Of a stretch of 64,000 bases of DNA, positions 27,154-38,553 are shown piece after piece (position 1 is the stretch's first letter; each line of letters starts with the position of its first letter). The notes beneath the pieces were generated by a model. That model was not told the DNA's origin, made no database searches, and was given only the letters and a program-made list of their open reading frames with translations. The translations under genes were made by a program, and so were the position numbers. The DNA comes from Oscillospiraceae bacterium (lineage in GTDB: Bacteria > Bacillota > Clostridia > Oscillospirales > Ruminococcaceae): the NCBI GenBank assembly GCA_015066115.1, contig SVOZ01000004.1, forward strand, positions 1-64,000, read 5' to 3'.

Positions 27154-29979
27154 TTATTTTAAAAGTGGTGCTAAAAACTGCCCTGTGTAAGAGCCTTTAA
27201 TCTTGGAGACCTCTTCGGGAGTGCCCTGTGCAATTATCTGTCCGCCGCCAGAACCTCCCTCCGGGCCGAGGTCGATGATGTGGTCGGCAGTTTTGATAAC
27301 ATCGAGGTTGTGCTCGATTATAATAACGGTGTTGCCGCCCGAGCAGAGCCTCTGGATAACTTTGATCAAGAGCTTTACATCAGAGGGGTGAAGTCCCGTT
27401 GTAGGCTCGTCTAAAATATAGATTGTCTTGCCTGTTGACTTCTTTAAAAGCTCGGTCGCGATTTTAACTCTCTGCGCCTCGCCGCCCGAAAGGGTTGTTG
27501 CAGGTTGCCCGAGCGTTACATAAGAAAGGCCGACATCATAAAGCGTCTGCAGCTTGTTTTTTATCTTGGGAACATTGGAGAAGAAACTAAGCGCCTCTTC
27601 AACCGTCATATTAAGCACATCCGAGATGCTCTTGTCCTTGTATTTAACCTCCAAGGTCTCTCTGTTGTATCTTTTGCCCTTGCAGACCTCGCAGGGAACA
27701 AAAACATCGGGCAAAAAGTGCATTTCTATCTTGAGAATTCCGTCGCCCGAGCAGGCCTCGCATCTACCACCCTTGACATTAAAGGAAAATCTGCCCGAAT
27801 TGTAGCCGCGCCTTTTGGCATCGGGAGTTTGGGCAAAAAGGGCGCGTATGTCGTCAAAAACGCCGGTGTAGGTGGCGGGATTTGAGCGCGGAGTTCTGCC
27901 AATTGGCGACTGATTTATGGCGATTATCTTGTCAAGATGCTCGATGCCCTGTATATCCTTGTGCCTTCCCGGGACGGTGTGGGCGCGGTTAAGAGAGGCG
28001 GCAAGCTTTTTGTAAATTATCTCGTTTACAAGCGAGCTTTTTCCACTTCCCGAAACGCCTGTTACGCAGGTTATAAGACCGATGGGGAACTTTGCCGTTA
28101 TGTTTTTAAGATTGTTTTCGCTCGCATCTATAACCGTTAAGTATCTGCCGTCGGATTTTCTGCGCTCTTTGGGAACCTCAATTCTGTCCCTGCCGCTTAA
28201 AAATGCGCCTGTAAGCGACTTTTTGCATTTTTTAAGCCCCTCAACATCGCCCGCATAGATAACCTCGCCGCCGTGAACTCCGGCACCGGGGCCGATGTCA
28301 ACAACATAGTCGGCGCTTCTGATGGTGTCCTCGTCGTGCTCGACCACGATAACGGTGTTGCCTATATCTCGCAGGTGTTTTAAGGTGTCTATAAGGCGGC
28401 AGTTATCGCGCTGGTGAAGGCCAATGCTTGGCTCGTCAAGGATGTAAAGCACGCCGACAAGGGAAGAGCCAATCTGGGTTGCAAGTCTTATTCGCTGGCT
28501 CTCGCCGCCAGAAAGCGAGGCGGCGGCGCGAGATAATGTGAGGTAGGAAAGTCCGACATTGTTTAAAAACGAAAGGCGGTCAAGAATTTCCTTCAAAATT
28601 CGCTCAGCAATCATTTTTTCGCGCTCTGAAAGCGAAAGATTTTTGATAAAATCAATCGCCTCGACAACCGAAAGCTCGCATATTTCGCTGATGTTAAGTC
28701 CGCCGATTGTAACGGCTAAGGCAAGCGGCTTTAAGCGCCTGCCGCCGCATTTGTCGCAGGGGACTTCGGTCATGGAGCGCTGAATGTCATTTCTTACCCA
28801 GTCGCTTGTCGTTTCGCGAAAACGGCGGCTTAAATTGTTTGCAATTCCCTCAAAGGTGGTTTTGTAAACTCCGCTGCCGTACTCATTTTTTCGCACCATC
28901 TCAAACTTTTCCTGTGTGCCGTACATAAGAATGTCAATAATCTCTTTGGGAAGGTCTTTAACGGGGGTGTCAAGCGAAAAGTTAAAGTGCTTTGCAAGGC
29001 CGTCAAAATACATTGCGGCAATTGTGCTGTGCTCCCAAACACTCCAGCCGCTTGCCTTTATTGCGCCCTCGTTTATCGAGAGGTTTTTGTTGGGGATAAT
29101 AAGGTCGGGCAAAACCTCTAAAAAGTTGCCGAGACCTGTGCATTTTTCGCAGGCGCCCATAGGGTTATTAAAGCTGAACATTCTCGGCGAAAGCTCTTCT
29201 ATGCTTATGTCGTGGTCGGGGCAGCAGTAGTGCTGAGAAAAGAGGGCCTCGCCCTCGTCTGTGAGGGCAATTAAAAGGCCGCCGGACTGCGAAAGCGCCG
29301 TTTCCACCGAGTCGGCAAGTCGGGCATCAGCCCCCTCTTTTATAACAAGGCGGTCGACCACTATTTCAATGTCGTGCTTTTTGTTTTTGTCTAAAGCGAT
29401 TTCCTCGGAAAGCTCATAGAGAATGCCGTCTACCCTTGCGCGAACAAAGCCTGACTTTGCGGCGGCCTCGAGCTCTTTTTTGTGCTCTCCTTTTCTGCGG
29501 CGAACAATGGGGGAAAGAAGCTGAAGTCTGGTTCCCTCGGGAAAGGCTTTGAGCCTGTCAACTATCTCATCAACCGACTGCTGTTTTATTTCTCGGTTAC
29601 AGATCGGGCAGTGCGGAACACCTATTCTCGCATATAAAAGACGCAGGTAATCGTAAATTTCGGTAACCGTTCCAACGGTGGAGCGGGGGTTCTTACTTGT
29701 GGTCTTCTGGTCTATCGAAATGGCAGGTGAAAGACCCTCTATGCTGTCCACCTCGGGCTTATCCATCTGACCCAAAAACTGACGGGCATAGGACGAAAGG
29801 CTTTCAACATAGCGGCGCTGTCCGTCGGCATATATGGTGTCAAAGGCAAGCGAGCTCTTTCCCGACCCCGAAGGGCCGGTCATGCAAATAAGCTTGTCGC
29901 GCGGGATCTCAACATTTATGTTTTTGAGATTGTGCTCCCTTGCACCCTTTATAATAAGTTTATCGGCGGCCATTTTCAT
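27154..29979 (-). CDS. uvrA: Excinuclease ABC subunit A
   Basis: [60 protein letters not shown]; two ABC signatures; zinc finger Cys pairs. Confidence 0.97.
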   Translation of the reverse strand: MKMAADKLIIKGAREHNLKNINVEIPRDKLICMTGPSGSGKSSLAFDTIYADGQRRYVESLSSYARQFLGQMDKPEVDSIEGLSPAISIDQKTTSKNPRSTVGTVTEIYDYLRLLYARIGVPHCPICNREIKQQSVDEIVDRLKAFPEGTRLQLLSPIVRRRKGEHKKELEAAAKSGFVRARVDGILYELSEEIALDKNKKHDIEIVVDRLVIKEGADARLADSVETALSQSGGLLIALTDEGEALFSQHYCCPDHDISIEELSPRMFSFNNPMGACEKCTGLGNFLEVLPDLIIPNKNLSINEGAIKASGWSVWEHSTIAAMYFDGLAKHFNFSLDTPVKDLPKEIIDILMYGTQEKFEMVRKNEYGSGVYKTTFEGIANNLSRRFRETTSDWVRNDIQRSMTEVPCDKCGGRRLKPLALAVTIGGLNISEICELSVVEAIDFIKNLSLSEREKMIAERILKEILDRLSFLNNVGLSYLTLSRAAASLSGGESQRIRLATQIGSSLVGVLYILDEPSIGLHQRDNCRLIDTLKHLRDIGNTVIVVEHDEDTIRSADYVVDIGPGAGVHGGEVIYAGDVEGLKKCKKSLTGAFLSGRDRIEVPKERRKSDGRYLTVIDASENNLKNITAKFPIGLITCVTGVSGSGKSSLVNEIIYKKLAASLNRAHTVPGRHKDIQGIEHLDKIIAINQSPIGRTPRSNPATYTGVFDDIRALFAQTPDAKRRGYNSGRFSFNVKGGRCEACSGDGILKIEMHFLPDVFVPCEVCKGKRYNRETLEVKYKDKSISDVLNMTVEEALSFFSNVPKIKNKLQTLYDVGLSYVTLGQPATTLSGGEAQRVKIATELLKKSTGKTIYILDEPTTGLHPSDVKLLIKVIQRLCSGGNTVIIIEHNLDVIKTADHIIDLGPEGGSGGGQIIAQGTPEEVSKIKGSYTGQFLAPLLK

Positions 29980-30138
29980 CTTCCTTTACGATCTTATGAA
30001 AAATTGTCAACACTCTTATTATATCAAAGTATTTTTTTAATATCAATGGCTTAAAAATAGAATTTTTTTATTGTGTTTTTTTATATTCCGTGATATAATT
30101 AATATTTAAGATGGAAATCTTATGAAAGGCGAAAAAAT

Positions 30139-30840
30139 ATGGATAATATTCTACCAACTATTATAAATTACCTTCCCTTTGCCCTTATGGTAATTATATC
30201 TCTGCCCTTTCACGAATTTGCGCACGGCTTTATTGCAAACAAGCTCGGCGACGACACGGCGTACTATCAAGGCAGATTAACCTTAAATCCCTTTGCGCAC
30301 CTTGACCTTTTCGGAACACTCTCTATGATTTTATTCGGTTTTGGCTGGGCAAAGCCTGTTCCCGTAAATCCTTCGAGATTTAAGTGCAATATGCGCCTTG
30401 GAATGGCGCTCACCTCTCTGGCAGGCCCTGTTTCAAACCTGATTTTGTCGCTTTTGTTTATGGTTCTTTCAAAGGGCGCATTTCTTTTGGCTGTGCAAAC
30501 TCAAAATGATTTCTTTTATTTCTTAAACTGGCTTTGTTTTGAGATAATGTACACCAACATACTGCTTGCTTTCTTTAATCTTTTGCCCATTCCGCCGCTT
30601 GACGGCTCAAGAATTTTAAATTACTTTTTGCCCTACAAGGCGCAGCAGTTTTTTGATAAGATGGAATTTTACAGCCAGTACATTTTGATAGGAATTTTGA
30701 TTTTAAACCGCACCACAGGCGTTTTGTCGACGATAATAGGCTTTTTCGGCAGAATATTCTTATGGCTTTTTGATAAGATCACCTTCTTTATGGGGCCTGC
30801 TGTGGTAATTTCGATAGACAGTCTGATAAATTTCGGATAA
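30139..30840 (+). CDS. Site-2 protease family (M50) membrane metalloprotease
   Basis: LPFHEFAHGFIANKLGD; NLLPIPPLDGSRIL. Confidence 0.9.
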   Translation: MDNILPTIINYLPFALMVIISLPFHEFAHGFIANKLGDDTAYYQGRLTLNPFAHLDLFGTLSMILFGFGWAKPVPVNPSRFKCNMRLGMALTSLAGPVSNLILSLLFMVLSKGAFLLAVQTQNDFFYFLNWLCFEIMYTNILLAFFNLLPIPPLDGSRILNYFLPYKAQQFFDKMEFYSQYILIGILILNRTTGVLSTIIGFFGRIFLWLFDKITFFMGPAVVISIDSLINFG

Positions 30841-30861
30841 AAAAAGAAAGGATGTTTTGAT

Positions 30862-31605
30862 TTGGGAGCACCCGAATTTAAACTTGAAAAATTTGAAGGC
30901 CCTTTAGACCTTCTCTTGTCACTTATTGCAAAGCACAAGCTTGATATTTACGATATTCCCATTTCTCAGCTTTTAGAGCAGTATCTTGCGTATATTGCTC
31001 AGATGCAGGAGCAGGATATGGAAGTGGCAAGCGAGTTTCTTGAGATGGCGGCAAGGCTTGTTTATATCAAAACCGCCATGCTTCTGCCTAAACACGAGGA
31101 CGAGGCAGAGGAAATGAAATTAGAGCTCGAAGGTCAGCTTCTTGAATACAGCGTTTGCAAGCAGGTGGCCGCAGAGCTAAAAGAGAGAAACATCGGGGGC
31201 GACATTTTTGTGCGTCAGCCTGCCGAGATAGAGCTTCCCAAAACCTTTGAGGGAACCGTGGACAAGCAAAAGCTACTCGAGGCATACCTTGCCGTTGCAG
31301 GCAGAAGGCAGAGAAAAATGCCGCCGCCTGCCTCGGCATTTACACAGATTGTTGCGAGAAGAATGGTTTCTATCCGCTCAAGAATTATGCTCATTTTATC
31401 AAAGGTTATGGGCAGTGGAAACATTCCTATCGAAGAGGTCTGGCTTCAGAATAACGACAGATACGAGCTTGTTGCTTCGTTTTTGGCAGTTTTGGAGCTT
31501 ATCAGGCACTCAAGAGTTACAGTTTCGGACGACGGAAAAACCATTTGTTATAACAGTGCAGGAGGGGACGAGCCTTGGGAATCAGAGAACATAGAGGAGC
31601 AATAG
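30862..31605 (+). CDS. scpA: Segregation and condensation protein A
   Basis: FEGPLDLLLSLIAKHKLDIYDIPISQLLEQYL; upstream of scpB. Confidence 0.93.
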   Translation: MGAPEFKLEKFEGPLDLLLSLIAKHKLDIYDIPISQLLEQYLAYIAQMQEQDMEVASEFLEMAARLVYIKTAMLLPKHEDEAEEMKLELEGQLLEYSVCKQVAAELKERNIGGDIFVRQPAEIELPKTFEGTVDKQKLLEAYLAVAGRRQRKMPPPASAFTQIVARRMVSIRSRIMLILSKVMGSGNIPIEEVWLQNNDRYELVASFLAVLELIRHSRVTVSDDGKTICYNSAGGDEPWESENIEEQ

Positions 31606-32177
31606 AGGCAATTCTTTTTACAAGCGGAGAGCCTGTTTCGGCAGCGAGAATAGCCGAGGTTTTGGAGCTTGATTTAAAAACCGTAAAAAATCTTTTGGAT
31701 CAGATCATAGATGATTATGAAAACAGAGCGGGCGGCATTTTGGTTTTAAAGCTGGGTGACAGCTACCAGATGTCAAGCAATAAGGAATATGCCGACAAGG
31801 TTCGCGCCGCGCTCGACATAAGAAGAAATCAGCCTCTTTCTCAGGCGGCGCTTGAGGTGCTTGCAATTATCGCCTACAATCAGCCTGTAACAAGAGCTTT
31901 TATGGAGCAGATAAGAGGGGTTGACTGTTCGGGCGTTGTGGCAACGCTTTGTGAAAAGGAGCTTATCGAGGAGGCAGGCCGTCTTGACCTTCCCGGAAGA
32001 CCGATAGCCTTTAAAACCACCGCAAACTTTATGCGCGCCTTTGGGCTTTCATCGCTTGATATGCTTCCTGCCCTGCCCCAAGAGGCGAGCGCGCATCAGC
32101 TCTCTGAGGCTCTCGCTTACCCCGCCCAGCAGGCAGGTCTGCTTTTGGAGTCGGCAGAGAAAAGTGACGAGCAATGA
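31575..32177 (+). CDS. scpB: Segregation and condensation protein B
   Basis: AIEAILFTSGEPVSAARIAEVL; LSQAALEVLAIIAYNQPVTRAFMEQIRGVD. Confidence 0.93.
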   Translation: MGIREHRGAIEAILFTSGEPVSAARIAEVLELDLKTVKNLLDQIIDDYENRAGGILVLKLGDSYQMSSNKEYADKVRAALDIRRNQPLSQAALEVLAIIAYNQPVTRAFMEQIRGVDCSGVVATLCEKELIEEAGRLDLPGRPIAFKTTANFMRAFGLSSLDMLPALPQEASAHQLSEALAYPAQQAGLLLESAEKSDEQ

Positions 32178-32797
32178 GCGGCCCGCAGATTGCAATAGTT
32201 TCAGTAGCCGCAGTTTTGGCGCTGATTGCATTTTTAATCTTTTTGCCTATTTCCTTTTACGTCAGATATGAGGGCGGCCAGCTTTTTGTTGACCTGCGCT
32301 ACTTTTTTATAAAAAAGCGGCTTTATCCTGCCAAACCAAAAGCGGAAAAAAGCAAGGACAAAAGCCAAGGCGCGCCTAAAGAGAAAAAGCAAAAACCAAA
32401 AGTGTCCTTTTTTGAGGCAATGGATAAATTTTTCGGCCTTGTTTCTTCAGGCGGCTCATTAGGAAGGCTTGCCGTTTCGTTTCATAGGGTGAAGTTTAAG
32501 CTTTTAGCCAAGGTTGGCGGAGAGGACGCCTCTGAAACGGCCGTAAACACAGGCAAAATGTCGGCTTATTTTCACACAGCCGCCGCGGCGCTTGCAAACT
32601 TTATAATAATAAAAAAACGCGAGATAGAGGTTTGCCCCGATTATAATAGCGAGGACACCGAGATAACCTTTAAGGCGCTGTTCTGGTCGCGCCCTGCGTC
32701 CTATCTTTTTAACCTTCACAAAATAGTGCCGCTGCTTTTAAGATTAGCAGATGCGCTTCCAGCTAAAAAAGAAAATAAAGGAGAGAAAAATCAATGA
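32174..32797 (+). CDS. DUF2953-like membrane-associated protein
   Basis: N-terminal TM; position between scpB and ytfJ as in many Clostridia. Confidence 0.65.
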   Translation: MSGPQIAIVSVAAVLALIAFLIFLPISFYVRYEGGQLFVDLRYFFIKKRLYPAKPKAEKSKDKSQGAPKEKKQKPKVSFFEAMDKFFGLVSSGGSLGRLAVSFHRVKFKLLAKVGGEDASETAVNTGKMSAYFHTAAAALANFIIIKKREIEVCPDYNSEDTEITFKALFWSRPASYLFNLHKIVPLLLRLADALPAKKENKGEKNQ

Positions 32798-33171
32798 GTG
32801 AACATCCCATTTCTCAGCTTATGGAAACCACCATTCAAAAGGTAAAGGAGCTTGCAAATTCCGAAACCGTTATCGGAAAGCCTATTGAAATTGGCGAAAA
32901 CACAGTTATCATCCCTGTTTCAAAGCTGTCGCTCGGCTTTGCTTCGGGAGGCTCTGATTTCCCCTCTAAAAACCCCAAGGATCTTTTTGGCGGCGGAGGC
33001 GGAGCGGGAATAACCGTTACTCCCAAGGCGTTTTTGGTGGTTGAAAACGGAAACGTTCGCCTTTTGCAGCTTGCCAAGGACGGCGAAACTGTTGACAGAC
33101 TTGTCAATATGATTCCCGACGCGGTAAATCAGATCTCTTCTCTTATAAAAAAGGATAAAGAGCAGGAATAA
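32794..33171 (+). CDS. ytfJ: GerW/YtfJ family sporulation protein
   Basis: ANSETVIGKPIEIGENTVIIPVSKLSLGFASGGSDF...GGGGGAGITVTPKAFLVV. Confidence 0.92.
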   Translation: MSEHPISQLMETTIQKVKELANSETVIGKPIEIGENTVIIPVSKLSLGFASGGSDFPSKNPKDLFGGGGGAGITVTPKAFLVVENGNVRLLQLAKDGETVDRLVNMIPDAVNQISSLIKKDKEQE

Positions 33172-33230
33172 AAGAAAAACACAGCCGCTTTTTGCATATA
33201 ATTTTGTAAACTAATTGCAGGAGTGGTTTT

Positions 33231-34361
33231 ATGAAAAAGTGTGTTGCCTGTTTGCTTGCCCTTTCGATTTTTGTTTTTGCATTGCCGTTTTCGGCCGCGG
33301 CCGAGCCGTCGGTTTCGGCGCTGGCGGCAGTTTTGATAGATGCCGACACAGGTGCGGTTTTGTACGCTAAAAACGAGAACACAAGGCTTGCCATGGCAAG
33401 CACCACAAAGATCATGACGGCACTGCTCGCTCTTGAAAGCGAAAAGAGAAACGAGCAGTTCGTTGTCGATAGCAATGCAATACGGGTCGAGGGAAGCTCG
33501 ATGGGGCTTATTGAGGGCGATGTTGTTTCTCTTGATGCTTTGGCTGTCGGAATGCTAATGCTTTCAGGAAACGATGCGGCAAATGCCGCCGCCATTAAAA
33601 TTTCGGGAAGCATCGAGTCGTTTGCAAAAAAGATGAATGAGCGAGCCGCGCTTATCGGAATGAAGAATACAAGCTTCGTAACCCCTTCGGGACTTGATAA
33701 TGAAAACCATTATTCCACCGCCTATGATATGGCCCTGCTGGGTGCAGAGGCTATAAAAAACGCGCGGTTTTTACAGATCTGCTCCAAACCAAAGTACACA
33801 GTAAGTTTTGGAAAAGAAAAAAGCAGGAGAACCTTTTATAATCACAACCGCCTTGTTAAAGAGGTGGAGGGCTGTATCGGCATTAAAACGGGGTTTACTA
33901 AAAAGGCAGGCAGATGCCTCGTTTCTGCCGTAAGGCGCGAGGGGAGAACCCTTGTTTGCGTAACATTAAAAGCCCCGAGCGACTGGCAGGACCACAAAAA
34001 TCTTTACAGCTACGGCTTTTCGCTTTATACAAAAAGCGACGCTGATATAGGCAAAATCGCGCCGCTTAAAATCGTAAATTCCGAAAAAACCGAGATAGCC
34101 GTTGCGCCCTTTGAAACGCCCTCTTTGTACTTAAGGCGGGGAGAAAAGCTTGAAACACAGGTGTTTATGCGCCCCTTTGAATATGCTCCCGTTTACAGCG
34201 GGCAGATAGTCGGGCGGCTTGTTTTTGAGATAGATGGCAAGGCAATTTTTGAAACCGAGCTTGTGGCAAGCGAGTCTGCCCACGCAAAAAAAGAAATGAT
34301 AGAGCCGCGGCCGCTAAATATATTCGAAAAATTTGTGCAGTTTATTAAATCGCTCTTTTAA
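33231..34361 (+). CDS. D-alanyl-D-alanine carboxypeptidase (DacF-like)
   Basis: MASTTKIMTALLALE (SxxK), SGNDAANAAA (SxN), GIKTGFTKKAGRCLV (KTG). Confidence 0.93.
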   Translation: MKKCVACLLALSIFVFALPFSAAAEPSVSALAAVLIDADTGAVLYAKNENTRLAMASTTKIMTALLALESEKRNEQFVVDSNAIRVEGSSMGLIEGDVVSLDALAVGMLMLSGNDAANAAAIKISGSIESFAKKMNERAALIGMKNTSFVTPSGLDNENHYSTAYDMALLGAEAIKNARFLQICSKPKYTVSFGKEKSRRTFYNHNRLVKEVEGCIGIKTGFTKKAGRCLVSAVRREGRTLVCVTLKAPSDWQDHKNLYSYGFSLYTKSDADIGKIAPLKIVNSEKTEIAVAPFETPSLYLRRGEKLETQVFMRPFEYAPVYSGQIVGRLVFEIDGKAIFETELVASESAHAKKEMIEPRPLNIFEKFVQFIKSLF

Positions 34362-34378
34362 AGCAGGAGGACTTTAAA

Positions 34379-35110
34379 TTGAAGGAAAGAATTCAGAAAA
34401 TATTATCCGAAGCAGGAGTTTGTTCTCGCAGAAAGGCAGAGGAGCTTGTTCGCGCAGGTGCAGTTAAAATTGACGGCCATCCGGCAACTATCGGTCAGCA
34501 GGTCGACCCCAATCAGCACCGCATAACAGTTGACGATGTGCCTATAAACTACTCACGCAAAAGGGAAAAGCATTACATCGCTTTAAATAAGCCGCGCGGC
34601 TATGTCACCACAATGGCAGACGAAAAGGGAAGAAAAACAGTTTCCGAGCTTGTTTCTGACCTCGGAGTCAGGGTTTACCCAATAGGCAGGCTTGATATGG
34701 TGTCAGAAGGTCTTTTGCTCTTGACGGACGACGGCGAATTTGCTAATATGATGATGCATCCCAAATTTCACATCTCCAAAAGATATAGGGTAACGGTCGA
34801 CTCAGGCGTTAGCGACGAGGCGGCAAGTGAGCTTTCTTCGGGCGTTGTGATAGATGGGCGAATGACCGCACCCGCGGTTATAAATATTGTAAGTACCTCG
34901 CCGACAAGAAGCGTTTTGGAAATGACCATCCGCGAGGGAAGAAACCGCCAGATAAGAAAAATGTGCGAGGCAGTGGGCTTAAATGTTAAAAGGCTTAAGC
35001 GCACGGCGATAGGCCCATTAAAGCTGGGAATGCTTCAGCCTGGGCAGCATCGCGAGCTTACAAAGGCAGAAATTGCGGCGTTAAGGCGCGCCGCAGCTAC
35101 TAAAAAGTAA
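34379..35110 (+). CDS. Pseudouridine synthase (RluB/RsuA family)
   Basis: S4 domain [62 protein letters not shown]. Confidence 0.92.
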   Translation: MKERIQKILSEAGVCSRRKAEELVRAGAVKIDGHPATIGQQVDPNQHRITVDDVPINYSRKREKHYIALNKPRGYVTTMADEKGRKTVSELVSDLGVRVYPIGRLDMVSEGLLLLTDDGEFANMMMHPKFHISKRYRVTVDSGVSDEAASELSSGVVIDGRMTAPAVINIVSTSPTRSVLEMTIREGRNRQIRKMCEAVGLNVKRLKRTAIGPLKLGMLQPGQHRELTKAEIAALRRAAATKK

Positions 35111-35133
35111 TTTTAAAAAAGAGGTATATAAAA

Positions 35134-36531
35134 ATGGAAAACTCAAAAAAGACAATGGACACAATCGTAGCTCTTTGTAAGGGACGCGGATTTGTTTATC
35201 CCGGAAGCGAAATTTACGGCGGCCTTGCAAACTCTTGGGACTTCGGCCCTCTTGGAGTTGAGCTGAAAAATAACGTCAAGCGTGCTTGGTGGAAAAAGTT
35301 TGTGCAGGAATGCCCCTACAATGTAGGACTTGACAGCGCAATTTTAATGAACCCTGAAACCTGGGTAGCCTCCGGACACCTCGGCGGATTTTCCGATCCT
35401 CTTATGGACTGCAAGGCCTGCAAAACAAGACACCGTGCCGACAAGCTCATTGAGGACTATGCCGCCGAGAATAATCTTGATATAAACCCTGCCGGCTGGT
35501 CGGATTCCGAGATGGCTGACTACATAAAGGAAAACAAGATTGCTTGCCCCGATTGCGGCGCACTTGATTTTACCGATATCAGAAAATTCAACCTTATGTT
35601 CAAAACCTTCCAGGGCGTAACCGAGGACAATTCCTCTACAATTTATCTTCGCCCCGAAACTGCGCAGGGAATTTTTGTAAACTTTAAAAACATTCAGCGT
35701 ACCACTCGTAAAAAGGTTCCTTTCGGCGTTGCCCAGATCGGTAAATCCTTTAGAAACGAGATAACTCCCGGAAACTTTATTTTCAGAATCCGCGAGTTTG
35801 AGCAGATGGAGCTTGAGTTCTTCTGCAAGCCCGGAACAGATTTAGAGTGGTTTGACTTCTGGAGAAGCTATTGCCGCGACTTTTTATTAAACCTCGGCAT
35901 CAAAGAGGAAAACCTAAGACTTCGCGACCACGATCCCGACGAGCTTTGCTTCTATTCCAAGGCAACAACCGACTTTGAGTTTATGTTCCCGTTTGGCTGG
36001 GGCGAACTCTGGGGCGTTGCCGACAGAACCGATTACGACCTCACTCAGCACCAGAACCACAGCGGCGAGGCAATGGAGTATTTTGACCCCGAAACAAACG
36101 AGAAATATGTTCCTTATGTTATCGAGCCCTCGCTCGGTGCAGATAGAATTACCCTTGCCTTCCTTTGCGAAGCTTATGACGAAGAGGTCATTGATGCTGA
36201 GAAGAACGACAGTCGTGTTGTTATGCACTTCCACCCTGCCCTTGCTCCCTTTAAGGCGGCAATTCTGCCCCTTTCAAAGAAGCTTTCAGACGAGGCGGGC
36301 AAGCTTTACACCGAGCTTTCTAAGAAGTTTATGATAGACTTTGACGAAACAGGCTCTATCGGCAAGCGCTATCGCCGTCAGGATGAAATTGGTACACCGC
36401 TTTGTATCACCTATGATTTTGACAGCTTAGAGGATGGCTGCGTAACCGTTCGCGACCGCGACACTATGAAGCAGGAGCGAATTAAAATTGAGGACGTCGC
36501 CGCCTACATCGAAAAAACAATTGAGTTCTAA
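35134..36531 (+). CDS. glyQS: Glycyl-tRNA synthetase (class II, alpha2 type)
   Basis: [68 protein letters not shown]. Confidence 0.96.
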   Translation: MENSKKTMDTIVALCKGRGFVYPGSEIYGGLANSWDFGPLGVELKNNVKRAWWKKFVQECPYNVGLDSAILMNPETWVASGHLGGFSDPLMDCKACKTRHRADKLIEDYAAENNLDINPAGWSDSEMADYIKENKIACPDCGALDFTDIRKFNLMFKTFQGVTEDNSSTIYLRPETAQGIFVNFKNIQRTTRKKVPFGVAQIGKSFRNEITPGNFIFRIREFEQMELEFFCKPGTDLEWFDFWRSYCRDFLLNLGIKEENLRLRDHDPDELCFYSKATTDFEFMFPFGWGELWGVADRTDYDLTQHQNHSGEAMEYFDPETNEKYVPYVIEPSLGADRITLAFLCEAYDEEVIDAEKNDSRVVMHFHPALAPFKAAILPLSKKLSDEAGKLYTELSKKFMIDFDETGSIGKRYRRQDEIGTPLCITYDFDSLEDGCVTVRDRDTMKQERIKIEDVAAYIEKTIEF

Positions 36532-36557
36532 AAACAAACAAAAACATTCCATACAAC

Positions 36558-36586
36558 AAAAAGCCGCCCGATTGGGCGGCTTTTAA
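36558..36586. terminator. Rho-independent terminator
   Basis: aaaaagccgcccgattgggcggctttt. Confidence 0.8.
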
Positions 36587-36783
36587 TCGTTATTATAGTG
36601 TCTGCAGTATTTTGGAATATCGCGGGTCGTGTGAATGCCTTGGTGCAAAACAAACTCCTCGCAAACCTTATCGTTTGCAGAAACCCGACTGTTTTTAATG
36701 TCACAAATGGCGGTTTGGTTGCGTTTATCGTCTGAAAACCATTTGTAATATTTACAATGCCAGCACTTTACCACATTTTCCAT
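36583..36783 (-). CDS. Small five-Cys protein (putative zinc-binding), family member 1
   Basis: MENVVKCWHCKYYKWFSDDKRNQTAICDIKNSRVSANDKVCEEFVLHQGIHTTRDIPKYCRHYNND; homologous to 43706-43930. Confidence 0.75.
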   Translation of the reverse strand: MENVVKCWHCKYYKWFSDDKRNQTAICDIKNSRVSANDKVCEEFVLHQGIHTTRDIPKYCRHYNND

Positions 36784-36897
36784 AAAATCACCTAAGTTCT
36801 GTTTGATATATATTTATATAAGTATATATCTATATATGAGAATTGTCAAGTAAATATATCTCTAATAAAATATAATTTAGAGGTGTATAATAAGATT

Positions 36898-37095
36898 ATG
36901 ATAAGAATAAAGCTTGACGAAACCTTAGAAAAATTAAAAATTAGCAGGTATGAGCTGTCTAAGCGAGCAGGAATACAATACCAGGTTGTAGACAAATATT
37001 ACAAAAACAAGGTTGTGCGCTATGATAGCTATGTGCTGGACAGAATGTGTTCTGCGCTCGGCTGCGATATATCTGACATATTGCAATATAAATAA
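36898..37095 (+). CDS. XRE-family HTH regulator (Cro/CI type)
   Basis: MIRIKLDETLEKLKISRYELSKRAGIQYQVVDKYYKNKVVRYDSYVLDRMCSALGCDISDILQYK. Confidence 0.8.
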   Translation: MIRIKLDETLEKLKISRYELSKRAGIQYQVVDKYYKNKVVRYDSYVLDRMCSALGCDISDILQYK

Positions 37096-37163
37096 GTAAA
37101 AAAGGGCCTAAGTCTTTAGGTCCTTTTTGTTTTACATTTTTGAGTTGACACGGCAGTGGTGAG

Positions 37164-37247
37164 GGGGACCGCTTTAGCGGTGGAGGGATTCTGCTCCGCT
37201 CGCAAGGAAGGTATAAAATTAACGGGAGGGGCAAGCCCCTCCCCTAC
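37164..37247. repeat. Composite intergenic repeats: GGGGACCGC-loop-GCGGTGGAGGGAT unit plus GGGAGGGG-CAAG-CCCCTCCCCTAC half element
   Basis: gggggaccgctttagcggtggagggatt...gggaggggcaagcccctcccctac; related to 53353-53383 and 44564-44636. Confidence 0.65.
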
Positions 37248-37266
37248 AACATTATGCAATATAAAT

Positions 37267-38553
37267 TTATTCCTTTGGCTCTCTGAATTTGTTCATTACA
37301 AGCCCTGTTGTGAGCTTGGGATAGAAATATGTCGATTTTTGGGGCATTTTTTCGCCCGCTGCGGCAACATCTCGAATTTCTGTAACCCTGGTCGGATTTA
37401 TAAGGAAGGCGCAGTTTGCTCTGCCGCTTTTAACCTCGTCTATTGCCTCGGAAATGTCGCGTGTGTAGAAAAGGTTTTTCTGATTTGCCATATTCTCGCG
37501 GTCTATGTTAAAAAGGCGCTCCAAAACAAGAGAATGCAAAACCGAAACATCAAGGTTTTGAGAAGCGGCGCTTTTGTCGGGCAGAATTTCTGCCATAATA
37601 GCAGGGTCTTTAAGCGTCATAAGGGTGAAAAATTCGCCGCCGCAATAAAAAGCGAAGGTCTTTTCGCCCTTTTCAAAGGCCTTTTTCAAAACCGACTCAG
37701 CCTCGGCAAGAGGCAGATTTTGCTCTATCTTAAAGTCGTTGTCACAGCGCTCCAAAAGTTCTTTTTCATCAAAGCTTTCAAGGCTGTGAAGCACACGGTG
37801 AGTCGGGAAAACCACCAGCCCGTCACACTCCATATTAACCTGCATCATCATGCAGTAATTTGTGCGCTCGCCCTCGTCAGAAAGGTCCTTGGAGTTTGCG
37901 CGGGCAAAATTGAGAGCGGTTTCGTATCTGTGGTGCCCGTCTGCAATGTAGAGCTTTTTGTCTGCCATCTTTTCGGCAATGTAGTTAATATCGCACTCGT
38001 CGTAAATGCACCACAGGCTGTGGGTAACGCCCTCGCCGTCGGTAAAGCTTACGTCAGCCTTTCTCTCAGAAAGCTCATTTAATTTGCCTTCAACCGCCCT
38101 GTCCTCGTCCATATAAAGCGAGTAGATCTGGCTAAAGCTGACACCCGTTTCGGTCATAAGATCAAAGCGATCCTGCTTGGCTTTGGAAAGGGTCTCTTCG
38201 TGGGGGAGCACGATGCCCTCTGAAAATTCGGCAAGGCGCACAAGCGAAACAAAGCCTTTAAGGCTGTAGCTCTTTCCCTTTACCTTAAATTTTTCCTCGT
38301 AAATGTAAATTCCCTCACGCTCATCAAGGGCAACTATGCCATCATCAAGCCACTTTTTAAGGGTTTTGGCGGCGTCCTTGTAGGGCTCGTTTCCGCACGG
38401 GAGCTCAAGCCTGATCACATTGTGCGTATTTTTCTCTAAAAGAGCGTTTCTTTGCTCCTCGTTTATAATATCATAGGGCGGGCAGACAAGCTCCTTTTTG
38501 TCTCCTGCGCAGTCCTTAAACATAAGCGCCTTAAATGGCTTTATTTTTGCCAT
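37267..38553 (-). CDS. DUF1015 family protein
   Basis: MAKIKPFKALMFKD...VCPPYDIINEEQRNALLEKNTHNVIRLELP; LYIADGHHRYETALNF. Confidence 0.85.
   Translation of the reverse strand: MAKIKPFKALMFKDCAGDKKELVCPPYDIINEEQRNALLEKNTHNVIRLELPCGNEPYKDAAKTLKKWLDDGIVALDEREGIYIYEEKFKVKGKSYSLKGFVSLVRLAEFSEGIVLPHEETLSKAKQDRFDLMTETGVSFSQIYSLYMDEDRAVEGKLNELSERKADVSFTDGEGVTHSLWCIYDECDINYIAEKMADKKLYIADGHHRYETALNFARANSKDLSDEGERTNYCMMMQVNMECDGLVVFPTHRVLHSLESFDEKELLERCDNDFKIEQNLPLAEAESVLKKAFEKGEKTFAFYCGGEFFTLMTLKDPAIMAEILPDKSAASQNLDVSVLHSLVLERLFNIDRENMANQKNLFYTRDISEAIDEVKSGRANCAFLINPTRVTEIRDVAAAGEKMPQKSTYFYPKLTTGLVMNKFREPKE

Noticed and set aside
35100-35134. T-box riboswitch before glyQS
   Set aside because: Only ~24 bp separate rluB-like and glyQS; no room for a T-box leader.
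37156-38082. 308-aa plus-strand ORF antisense to the DUF1015 gene
   Set aside because: Lies opposite a well-recognised CDS and begins inside an intergenic repeat; no domain features.
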